From positions 107,579 through 171,578 of the forward strand of contig CH003003.1 of assembly GCA_000149265.1 (NCBI GenBank): 64,000 nucleotides of DNA. Direction: 5' to 3'. Made by a program: the position numbers and the translations under genes. The stretch is from Ciona savignyi. Its lineage: Eukaryota; Chordata; Ascidiacea; Phlebobranchia; Cionidae. The notes under the pieces are model-generated. The model ran no database searches and was not told the DNA's origin. It saw only the letters and a list, made by a program, of their open reading frames with translations. The number at the start of each line of letters is the position of its first letter. Position 1 is the stretch's first letter. Shown here one piece after another: positions 14,401-24,524 of the stretch.

Positions 14401-17400
14401 AATATCACATGCTGTAAGATAAAAAATATATAAACCTACTCACAGTTCGTGATATTAAACTGCTTATTGATCGTTCGTCTCTTCTTATACAGTAGTATTT
14501 ACTAATTTTAGGCCAAACCCAATACTACATAACCTTTTGGTGTTACGACCACAACCTAATTTTAGCTCAACTCTAACAAAAGTATGCAATATATCCCTCT
14601 CCTGTTTTCCACGACAAATGAATTCACTTAAGTATCGTCCAAGACAAGTTAAACTACGGCAACTTTGAATTTTATATTGTTTGTAAACTGATAATAGAAG
14701 ATTTTTCAAGAAATTCTAAATTACGCAAGAGCACAAGATGTTTACGATTACCCATATACCTGTATAGCGTTTTCCTAGGTTGATAGAAAATTTCACACTT
14801 AAACCTCATACGATTACTAGCGCCACTTGGCGGAACAATAAATGTAAAACTATTTGGATGAAATTCAAATTTTTGACCACAAAAGTAATTTCGATATTAG
14901 TGTAAATCATTTACTAAACGTTTTTACAGCGCAATATAAATTGAGAATTGTTCCTAATTAGACGCACTTACAATAATACGATAAAAAGGTTGATACGTAT
15001 ACTTTGTAATCTATAAAATACGAAATAAATTTGTCTGAATTACCTTGCACTACCAAGTGTATAACCGAGGTTGGTTTGTTTTCCTGGTACTGATCCCCGA
15101 TTAATATCACTTTGCACTCGTACATGCCCGCATCTGACACGCTGAGGTTACGGATAATAAGTGACGCATCGTACGCGGACTCGTTGGAAATTGAGATTCG
15201 ACCTTTATTAAAAATCATTTCGAAGCTTTTGACGTTTGGAATGCAGTGGAAAGATAGGTGCAGATAAAAACTCACCAGAAATGCCAATGGAATCGAGGAT
15301 GTGGTGACGGTAAAATGATTCCCATGCTGTATAGTAAAACATTTTTTAAATATTTTTTAATAACATTAAAATATAAAAATAAAATTTCACTACATTTTGT
15401 ACGATATAAAGTGAGATGTGATAAATACGATATAAAGAGAGATTAAGATAATGATAAATACGATATAAAGTGAGATTAAGTTGGTGTGTTTAGTACTGTT
15501 AGCGCACTGGAAGTTATGGTTTATTGTATAGCATTATTTTTAATCGCTGTGGTGTTGCGTGGTAGATGCGAATAAAAGTACAAATACCTGTAATAATGAA
15601 ATGTTTACTACATTTTGCATGATAAACACGATATAAAGTGATGTAAAGTTGATGCGTTTAGTACTTCTAAGATAATCAGTTTATGGTGTAGAAAGATTTG
15701 TAAACACTGAATATAAGTACGTTGTTCTTCTCACCTTCCAAGGCGGAACTGACATGGGAAGGATACTTCCCTATTCTCATCATTACCGGAATCTTTTGTC
15801 CATGACGTGACCACTCGATGGCATAAGGTGCGGTAACTTTATCAATGCCCGTGGTATTACATGGTAAAGTTGCCGATTCACTTTGTTGGCCTGTCACCAC
15901 TAGAACAATATTAAAATTTGGTAATCGCAAGGTTATAACCTGGTATTATTGGTAAAGAATATAAGAAGTAATGAAACCAGCCAATAATGGTGTATTGGTA
16001 TGAATGGCACAATATCACAAACATAATCTAATTAGACATGATAGCAAAATGTCAACGCCCTTTTAGCTCATTTGGTAAGAGCGTAAACTATTTGCAGTCA
16101 GCCGAACGGTTGTAGTTCCGAAACTATAGCCGCTATAGCTAGCGAACGTCGTCTTTACCATGTGAAATAACTGGCTAAACTAAAACAGTACAACGACTCA
16201 TTCATCTATTTGATATTAATTAGACCTGCTATCTAACATTCTTAAAAATTTTGTTACTACTTTGTTTTTTTGTTACAATTTTTGTTACAGCACGATTGGT
16301 ACAATTTTGTTTCTGCAAGCATAAATTGGTGGGATCTGAGTTATCAAACCAAATTTGTTATTTAATTACTTTCTGTCAGAATCATTCACATCTATACATC
16401 TTTACTAACTAACATTCCGGTTAGTTTTAACTCATTCTTGTAAAATGCGATTAACCATTAAACAGAGTGATTATTGATTCAATTGAACTACGGTTTCTGG
16501 AGATTTACGGGTAACGGTCAAATATATAGGTGTGGGTTTCACACCTGTTTTTATTCTGTGTGATTTGTATTGGTATTGGCAAGGTGTTTTACAAGCGTAG
16601 CCCACTTTTACATGTTTTTTTTTTGAAATTTATGTACTTCTTTCAATCTAGTCTCGAGAATATCGACTAAAAAACAATAACAGTGTTGAAAATAAAAATT
16701 ACAAAAAAACGTGCATTCTTTCTGTATTCTTGAACTTTATTACATAGGTATCCACGCAAAATTAGCTTGATCTCATTGGGCTCTAGTTAGGTAAAATGTC
16801 TGGATTTACCAGGAGGATTTTGTTATTTTGATAACTTTGTATTTATTTCCTTAGTCCCATAAATACTTTTACAAGTTTCGTAAGAATTTGGATTGAATTG
16901 GATAACCTATAAGAAATCTACTAACAAAGAATCTCGGGAGTTTTTTTTATTCCTGGTTCTACATTTATATCATAACTTTCCTACTGCGCATCGAATACAT
17001 ATAAACCAGCACTTATTTAAAAATCATTTTGATCTGACAACTACTTACGGGGAAAATATGCGTAACAAGTCATACGAACTAGTGAGAAAAAACTGACAAA
17101 ACCAATATATGTATATTTTTCCATTAAGCATACTATGGTGATAAATTATTTCATAGCAGGTCGTTGGTGTTTGCTTTGGCCAAATGTTGCTGACCTTGTT
17201 TCAAATATATATGATAATCTGATTGTAATCCTTGTTGTAAATTACAGTTGGTTCAACACATTTAAACCATGTAAACAAGCGGTAAATGTGCACTGCGACC
17301 AAATCACCACAAAATCAATTTGTCGCTTTGACGTTTTAACAGCGACCAATTAAACAAATGCAAAAAAAGAAAAGGAGAGAATAGGAAACTGCGCTTGAGC

Positions 17401-18296
17401 AAATCGATCGCTACAGCTCTGCCATGTGCTAATCCGATTGCAAAGTGACAAAAACGAATAGAAATAATACCTTGAAAAGTTAATTGCACGTTTATTTGGG
17501 GAAATCATTTTTGTTGTGTGAAAATAACTATACTGTATGTAATTAGGCATAACCGGTTCGTTTTGCGATATAAACCGCATTACACCGTAACTATTATATT
17601 TTGCGATACACATAAAACACATTTTTCCCGTTTATGATGTGCGGCGGTATGTAAAGCATGTGAACGACGAACGAGCTTTTAAAGGTATATTTCACTTTTC
17701 ACTCTGACTGTGATGAATGATGTAGCGAACTTCTCATTAATCAAATCAACAAAATAATGATACATAGCTTATTTGCAAAAGAGTTTAAGTTTTTGTTATT
17801 GAATTCGGCCCCTGCGATCGAATAAGTCTTCAAGCTAACTAAGTCGCCAATAATAGTCTAATGTTCCTCCGTTGCATGGTCTTCAAGTGGCATTTTATCG
17901 GATAAGAATGATCAATACGAATTCTCGTGGAAATTAAATCTTTAAACCCCGTTTGCAAGTCCTGATATTATTCAAACTGTCCGTGGACCGACTGACAAAA
18001 GAGACATTTGAGGGGCGGGTCGTAATTTTAGGTACTTCAGGCTCATACATAAACCAACAACGCGTTCAATATTAAAAGGTTTGGAACTCTTATTCTGACG
18101 CTCACAATTAAAATGACCTAATATTGCTGAAGTCAATACAATCCCACCCTTTGCGACGCATATTTAAATGTATCGTGTAGTATGTATTATAAAAGATTGC
18201 CTTAATATAATGTTCTATAGTTGTACCTTTGAATGGTGAGACAACAGTGAACCAGCTGCCAATGAGCAATAACAGTTGTATTGTAGGTACTTCCAT
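1276..18296 (-). CDS. IgSF9/Turtle-like Ig-superfamily receptor (5 Ig, 2 FN3, TM), about 20+ exons
   Basis: Single-pass cell-adhesion receptor of the IgSF9/Dasm1/Turtle family, known for roles in dendrite and axon patterning and synapse adhesion. Phase-consistent exons (minus strand): signal peptide 18296-18227; Ig1 15899-15735, 15202-15044; Ig2 10569-10427, 10229-10100; Ig3 10046-9941, 9810-9629; Ig4 9153-9011; Ig4/Ig5 8533-8276; Ig5 8211-8064; FN3-1 7697-7583, 6544-6372; FN3-2 6135-5941, 5605-5417; TM 5232-5068; tail 4851-4803, 4709-4558, 4427-4269, 4134-3663, 3606-3524. The domain order (5 Ig + 2 FN3) and the Ig1 motif AIEWSRHGQKIPVMM are diagnostic. Ig cysteines and the DAGMYEC, HSGRYTC and DAGEYTC motifs are visible. 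The TM segment is about residues 745-769, followed by CYKRKD. About 1085 residues reach 3524. The join at 3607-3662 needs a weak 56-bp intron, and downstream tail exons do not join in phase. Confidence 0.85.
2472..3430 (-). CDS. Cytoplasmic-tail exons of uncertain joining (IgSF9-like gene or separate gene)
   Basis: Two exons join in phase: about 3430-3366 (donor GTAAGT, encoding LFWKGPSDMERMKNERDC) and 3236 down to a TAA at 2472-2474 (about 254 codons, rich in Ser/Pro, low complexity, with LSPTNRPRQRR). They are typical of a disordered cytoplasmic tail. The upstream exon 3606-3524 ends with one spare base, whereas the 3430 exon needs two, so the frames conflict. A missed microexon, a base error, or a separate transcript starting at an internal ATG would each explain it. 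Confidence 0.45.
6683..6986. mobile_element. Decayed hAT-like MITE in an intron
   Basis: The ends form imperfect terminal inverted repeats: CAGTGGTTCTCAAC on the left and the complement of CGGTGTTTCTCAAC on the right (12 of 14 match). This motif is typical of non-autonomous hAT elements. Flanking target duplications are poor (ATTAAAGT versus ATTTATAT), as expected for an old copy. It lies in the intron that splits the first FN3 domain and has no coding capacity. Confidence 0.45.
10570..15043 (-). other. 4.5-kb intron between the Ig1 and Ig2 exons
   Basis: The phase across this intron is consistent (one base on the 5' side, two on the 3' side). It is AT-rich and holds a (TA)n microsatellite near 11420-11447. 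I see no gene, hallmark transposon end or RNA gene in it. Confidence 0.6.
15401..15665. repeat. Small diverged direct repeats (ACGATATAAAGTGAG type)
   Basis: The motif ACGATATAAAGTGAG or close variants occurs at about 15401, 15427 and 15461, and again near 15629. The last two copies are each followed by a stretch ending GTTTAGTAC. They lie in the intron between the two halves of the Ig1 domain and look like local tandem duplication. Confidence 0.5.
15900..18226 (-). other. 2.3-kb first intron of the IgSF9-like gene
   Basis: Intron between the signal-peptide exon and Ig1. It contains a tRNA-like patch at about 16071-16130, with sequences resembling A and B boxes of Pol III promoters on the plus strand. 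That patch does not fold into a proper acceptor stem, so it is more likely a SINE remnant than a tRNA gene. Otherwise featureless. Confidence 0.5.
18227..18296 (-). CDS. Signal-peptide exon of the IgSF9-like gene
   Basis: ATG at 18296 opens MEVPTIQLLLLIGSWFTVV, a typical hydrophobic signal sequence, and the exon ends at a GTACAA donor with one base left over. That phase fits the first Ig exon 2.3 kb downstream (acceptor TTCTAG before 15899). In-frame sequence continues upstream to about 18401, but this ATG places the hydrophobic stretch correctly at the N-terminus. Confidence 0.7.
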
Positions 18297-19419
18297 CTTT
18301 ATACGAGGTATATCCGACAATATCAGACTAATTGGTTCCCCACATCGCAATTCTTCTAGGTTCGCCACACGCTGTTGAAACAAACTCGTGGACGAACACA
18401 ATACCTCAACCTGGTGTCATTTGTTGGCTGTGAGAGACAAAAAATACAATAACCAATTTAGTCGTATTTTCAATGGGGCTTGCATGTGAATTTGAATACA
18501 TTAGCACGCATTTAACACGTTTTAGTCGCCATAGCTTATTGATCTTAATGCTGACATATAACAATTCTTTTAGATTAAAAAACTCTAAAACTTTTTGACT
18601 TAAAAACTAAATATAACGAAACTGCCTCAGTCTTGTTGACATTCAGTACGATACCCCTCTTACGTCCAGTTGTCATGAATAAGGAACATCTGCTGATAGA
18701 GAATAGGAAATGATGAAGAGAAATGGAAAGAAAAAGTTCACGAAATTAAAGAGAGAAACAAAGGAAACAGATGTGAAGTTAAAATCTCAACGTTACCAGC
18801 ATTTCAATCAGTAAAAACATGGTGTCTCAATGTGTTGGACGATTAACCTTAGCCGCGGCTGTTTGCCATTTTAATCCACGCTCGATAATCGAACCACAAA
18901 TCTCTGATTGTTCCTGCCTCGCTTTGGATTATCTTTATCGACAAAACGGCAAGCACCTAACAAAAATCGCCTGCTCATCGTACTTAAATATCTTTAAAAC
19001 AACGAGTAATATCCCGTATATGCACTATATGCCCCCTTATGCATAAGATAATAAACAAGCGTATGCAGCATGTGTACCAACATCATGCTTATCTCCCTAA
19101 TGTGGAAAGCTTTAACATGAAAGATATTGGAGGCTGTGTATATTTGTTTCTCATTTTAAGTACGCATACATACAAACAATGTATATAAATGTATTTCATA
19201 TATCATATGAGATGCGACAAAATTCAAACGTGATAATAACATTATAGATTTATATTTCTCTAAAGCGATAAGGTCACATTAATGGTCATGTCAAAGGCGA
19301 CAATCGTTGTGTATCTCGTGAGTGCACAATACTCTCGGGAGTTTTATCTACAGAACAAAACTTTACAGCTTTTGGCACCTATAATTAACACGTTGTAAGC
19401 TAATCAAAACAGCTCGGTA
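18297..19419. other. Intergenic stretch, no gene seen
   Basis: Region between the IgSF9-like gene and the next minus-strand gene. It should contain the IgSF9-like 5' UTR and promoter, but no convincing core promoter element is visible. The open frame at 18819-19046 on the plus strand shows no family features. Confidence 0.4.
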
Positions 19420-20680
19420 CTATTTTCTGTTTGAAAACGATTCGGATAAAGGTGGAAGGTATTTCCGAAAAGTTCTACTCCGCATTGTACCTTTACCGCC
19501 AAGCTCTTCCATTTCACTATTGGTGAAGAGATCATCTAAGTTTGAATCAAAATTAATTGGAGTTAGAGTTTGAATTATTTTCGCTTGCTTTGTCCCGTGT
19601 GCGAAATCTTTTTTTATGACGTTGTGGTGGAGAGACGGATACGTCCGTTTTGTCTCCCAGGTTACTGAAATTGCTTTTCATTGTAAGTTTTGTTCGATTT
19701 TCTCCTGAGAAATGTGAAGGGCAGTACGTACCCATTAAATCATCAGATAGGTCGGTCATTTCATCTAAGATAGTTTTTGCCACACAGCAATCCGATGAAT
19801 CTTTATATAACATACGCTGTATACCAGCATCCTTTCGTCTTCCCCGGGTTCTTCTACGATCTTCTTTCCCTTCTGATTTATCGTCTGGGGTTCTGGTGTA
19901 AGAATCCAACAAATTTTCACTGAATTTATTTGACCCGTTATCACGTAGACAAGATTCATTGCAATTGTTCCCAAATTTGTCAAGGTTAGTCACTTCATTC
20001 GACGAGGATACTTTTGATTCGCCTGTTATCGAAAGGTTTCGAATCGGCGTGATGACAGTCGGTCGGGTTCTGCTTCTTCTCCCTTTTTGTCTTTTAGGTG
20101 GTGTGCACAAGGTGTTACCATCAGATATATCCCCCAATGTTTTATGAAAATAAGGTGTATTTGATTCAGGATCACTAGGACTTATTGTTTTCTTACGCGA
20201 AATTCTGGTGGTGCTATTGTCACTTATTTCCTTTTTGTCCTTAAAAGTTATAGAACTATCTCCCACCCCCTCCTTGCGTCGCCGAAGCCGGGTTGATTGA
20301 TGCAACTCATTAGTAGATGCATCGAAACAAGATTGGTCCTTTTCTTTGGCTAAGATAAAAGTTTCGTTGTTCTTATCTGTAGTGTCACCAAGACCATTCG
20401 TTCGACTTCGTAAAGTCCGTTGGCCGCTTGGTTTGGTTTGTTCTGTAAGCAATTCTAAAAAAGAGTCAGGATGATTCTTCGATTCAATCGCCGGAAGTGG
20501 TTTGCGTGTTTCCTCCTTCATTGCAGAGATGCACGGCTTTTCATGAAGAGCGAGTAAAAATTCTTGCGCCGTTTTTGAAACATTGTTCTTTTCAGTTAGA
20601 CGGAGTCTTCGTCTTTTTAAGGGCGCTATTGGAATTTTCGGAGACAGCTGCTGAATTGCTTTCGAAGGTGTCTCTGTCAT
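19420..20680 (-). CDS. Unidentified basic low-complexity protein, intronless; possible frameshift near its C-terminus
   Basis: The ATG at 20680 opens 375 codons to a TAA at 19553. The protein is rich in Lys, Arg, Ser and Thr with repeated basic patches (PLKRRRLRL, GRRSRTR, RRRTRGRRKD) and scattered SP/TP sites, which suggests a nuclear, phosphorylated, DNA- or chromatin-associated protein. That role is inference. Just past the stop, in the +1 frame, an open and conserved-looking tail continues to 19420 (LDDLFTNSEMEELGGKG, then SRTFRKYLPPL). This tail looks more structured than the body, so the stop at 19553 may result from an indel in the repetitive Asn/Ser stretch before it. I do not recognise the family. 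Confidence 0.6.
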
Positions 20681-22364
20681 AATATTGCCAGAACGGTTAC
20701 GTTTTCAATGTTTACCATGGTCAACAACGACCAGCGAAATTCAACCATTCGTTTAAATTTAGGCTGTACCTGCTTATTAATACAGTGCTTAAAGCTGAAT
20801 CTGTAGATTATATGATATTAAGTTCTGGCTAATGTATCGCAGTCCGTAGAATTTAAGTAGCAAAACTAACGCTTGACAACTACGCAGATGGGAATGAAGA
20901 GTCAATTTTGGAACCATTTAAAACGAGATCATCGAGAAAATCAGGCTCGACCGCTCGGATCAAGAGCTCTTGTTAACTCTTCAACTGAGGTCGCTATAGT
21001 AGCCACTCACGTCGACTTTATAACAACAATAGGCAAAGCTAACGGTTAGCGCGATGGATTCGTGTACAACATGAACAACAATTGCGGCAATCGGCCGAGA
21101 AACATTCTCGATTATAACTTGCATGATAATTTAACTCTACGATGAAAAAACAACGGTCATTTGTCAAAATGAAAGTACCCATTGCGGCGTTGCCAGAAAT
21201 GTAGCATAAACCTACCGCTATAATCTTAATTCGAATAAATTTCTAATACCATTACAGCACTTTTTTATAAAATTATAACATTCCAATTCACAAATAATAC
21301 AAAACGTTGCTGTAATCGACAAGAAGTTGATATTTAGCCTACTGTTTCGTAAAGTTGGTCTGGAGGAACATAATTGCAGACTGATCGGTGAAACACAACT
21401 AACAAAATTATACATCGCAATCTCACAGACTAATTTACAATCTGTCATATAATCTGTCCAGAATCCAGCCAGTGGTACAACAATTTTATCATGCTTACGG
21501 CAGAGTGCTGAGTTATTTTTTAATTCATATTGACATCAAAATTTTAACATACAAAAAATGGGCCTATACAGATGGAAAAAACGCACAGTAATAGCAAAAG
21601 ATGCAGCGTAAGATTAAAGTGTCACCGATTCACCCGCATCCTTATATGTTCAGTTGAAAGATGATATTAAATTAACATTGACTAGGCAAAGGTAAGTTTT
21701 GATAAATGTATTATTTCATGTTACTTTACAGTTAATCGACATTCTGGGTACGCTGAGGTCGCTTTCGGAAAAAGACATGTACCGTGTTTTCAAGCGAGAT
21801 GGGAATTAAAAGATCTTAACCACAATTTTTAATCAATTTATTAATTAAGGATAAACTAAAAATACAGGTATAGGGTTAAATCTTGGGTTAAAGATTCAAA
21901 TTAAAAATTAAACTAAAAGATAAATTGAATTATATCGATAATTGGTCATGGGTACGATTTGTACACTTACATTTTGCCACGATATGCATACATTACAAAA
22001 GTGTGTTAGCTCATTAGTCCAAATGATTTTAGGTAGTTAACTCTTATCCCAAGCAGGTCAAAAAGCTTAACCTTTCTTATATAGTCAAGCTAGAATAATG
22101 TCAGTTTTACTTTTAAAGTTATGTTACATAAAGCTGTATTGTTTTTTTTGTAATTTTTTTCCCAGGAAGAACCGAACTAGATAACTTTGCTGTTTCGGTG
22201 CCTCTCTGTTTCATATAATGTGTTGTAACTCTTTTTCATGTTTTGTGTTTTAATTTTAGGCTATGTTTCTTTTAGTGTATATTTAATATGTTTTGTTTTT
22301 ATTTTAGCGGTTTTATAAAATGCTAAAGTAGATTAATCAAAAGATAAAATTGATTGTTTGATTA
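20681..22364. other. Intergenic stretch before the transposon
   Basis: Contains the presumed promoter of the minus-strand gene at 20680 and AT-rich sequence up to the transposon target site. No gene, RNA or repeat hallmark seen. Confidence 0.4.
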
Positions 22365-22372
22365 ATATTTTG
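22365..22372 (+). repeat. Target-site duplication, left (ATATTTTG)
   Basis: Eight bases immediately left of the inverted repeat. They are repeated exactly at 30837-30844, right of the element. Confidence 0.85.
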
Positions 22373-24290
22373 GGACACAACTAATTTACAGAAAACAGAA
22401 TTACAGAAATGACAGAAATTTGATACTAATTTACAGAAATTACAGAAATACAGAATTACAGAAAAAATCCATTTCTAATTTACAGAAATACAGAAGAGAA
22501 ATACGGAAAACAGAAATGCGGAAATACATGCAAACCTGTACTGGGTTGAAATATTAACGACGGAAATGTCCCAAATTTACGGAAATTAACCGATTCTCTT
22601 TTCTGTCACCGTTTTCAACGACAGAAATGTTCTAATTTACAGAAATGAACCCGTTCTTTTTTCTGTCATCGTTTTCAACGACAGAAATGTCCTAATTTAC
22701 AGAAATGGACCCGTATCCTATTCTGTCACCGTTTACAACGACAGAAATATTCTAATTTACAGAAATGGACCCGTATCCTATTCTGTCACCGTTTTCAACG
22801 ACAGAAATATTCTAATTTACAGAAATGGACCCGTTCCCTATTCTGTCACCGTTTTCAACGACAGAAATGTTCTAATTTACAGAAATGGACCCGTTCTTTT
22901 TTCTGTCGTCGTTTTCATCGACAGAAATCTTGTAATTTACAGAAATGGACCCGTTCCATTTTCTGTCACCGTTTTCAACGACAGAAATGTCCTAATTTAC
23001 AGAAATAAACCCGTTCTATTACAGAAATGAACCCGTTCTTTTTTGTCAACGTTTTTAACGACAGAAATGTTCTAATTTACAGAAATGGACCCGCTGCTTC
23101 TTCTGTCACCGTTTTCAATGACAGAAATGTCCTAATTTACAGAAACGGACCGGTTTCCATTTCTGTCACAGTTTTCAACGACAGAAATGTCCTAATTTAC
23201 AGAAATGGACCCGTTCCATTTTCTGTCACCGTTTTTTAACGACAGGAATGTCCCAATTTACAGAAATGAACCCGTTCTTTTTTCTGTCACCGCTTTCAAC
23301 GACAGAAATGTCCTAATTTACAGAAATGGACCCGTTCCATTTTCTGTCACCGTTTTTTAACGACAGGAATGTCCCAATTTACAGAAATGAACCCGTTCTT
23401 TTTTCTGTCACCGCTTTCAACGACAGAAATGTCCTAATTTACAGAAATGAACCCGTTCTCTTTTCTGTCACCGTTTTCAACGACAAAAATGTACTAATTT
23501 ACAGAAATGGACCGGTTCCATTTCTGTCACCGTTTTCAACGACAGAAATGTCCTAATTTACAGAAATTGACCCGTTCCCTATTCTATCACCGTTTTCAAT
23601 GACAGAAATGTCCCAATTTACAGAAATGGACCGGTTCCATTTCTGTCACCGTTTTCAATGACAGAAATGTCCCAATTTACAGAAATGGACCGGTTCCATT
23701 TCTGTCACCGCTTTCAACGACAGAAATGTCCTAATTTACAGAAATGAACCCGTTCCATTTTCTGTCACCGTTTTTAACGACAGAAATGTCCTAATTTACA
23801 GAAATGAACCCGTTCCATTTTCTGTCATCGTTTTTAACAACAGGAATGTCCCAATTTACAGAAATGAACCCGTTCTTTTTTCTGTCACCGCTTTCAACGA
23901 CAGAAATGTTGTAGTTTACAGAAATGGACCCCGTTCTTTTTTCTGTCACTGTTTTTAACGACAGAAATGTACTAATTTACCGAAATGAACCCGTTCTTTT
24001 TTCTGTCATCGATTTTAACGATCTGAAATGTCGTCCTGTGGTGGATTAATTGGCATGTTGCCTTTTCTGTCGCCTCTTTTAAAGACGGAAATGTCCGAAT
24101 TTACAGAAATGAACCCCGTTCTTTTTTCTGTCACCGCTTTCAACGACAGAAATGTTCTAATTTACAGAAATGATCCCGGTCCCTTTTCTGTTACCGTTTT
24201 TAATAACAGAAATGTCCTAATTTACAGAAATGAACCCGTTCCTATTTCTGTCGCCGGTTTCAACAACGGAAATAGAGTCGTGGTAATCAA
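22373..24290. repeat. Left terminal inverted repeat with about 28 tandem ~61-bp units
   Basis: An outer section (22373-22560) is made of short CAGAAAT/TTACAG repeats. From about 22560 to 24290 come tandem units of about 60-62 bp. Each has a GACAGAAATGT block, a CTAATTTACAGAAATG block, a CCCGTTC block and a TTCTGTCACCG block. TTTCTGTC and GACAGAAA pair across about 12 bases, so every unit carries a small potential hairpin. Units differ by a few substitutions and small indels. The many sites fit repeated transposase-binding sequences, which is inference. Confidence 0.85.
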
Positions 24291-24524
24291 TCATATATTT
24301 TTTGCCATAAGATGGCGAAACTTGGTGGTGCACGAAGATATATTGGGAACGATTGACAAGCGTAGAAAAAGCGCTACTTGGTTTCATTAAACAATTAAAA
24401 ACATTCCTGTTTGACAAAGTCATAAAGGCTTCCGTTTTTCTTACCAAAAAGCGAATTAAAGAAAGTAATAAATACGAAATGAAAAGAATAACGAAGTCAA
24501 GAAACTACACATGGTCGGCAGTGC

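Noticed and set aside
16071..16130. tRNA gene
   Set aside because: A- and B-box-like words are present, but the acceptor and anticodon stems do not pair. Most likely a SINE relic.
23027..24390. Open frames reading repeated NDRNVLIYRNGP-type peptides in the left array (and similar ones at 28548-29018)
   Set aside because: They arise because many repeat units are near multiples of three long. Frames change at each indel, and the same sequence occurs in the opposite orientation in the other array. This is not protein selection.
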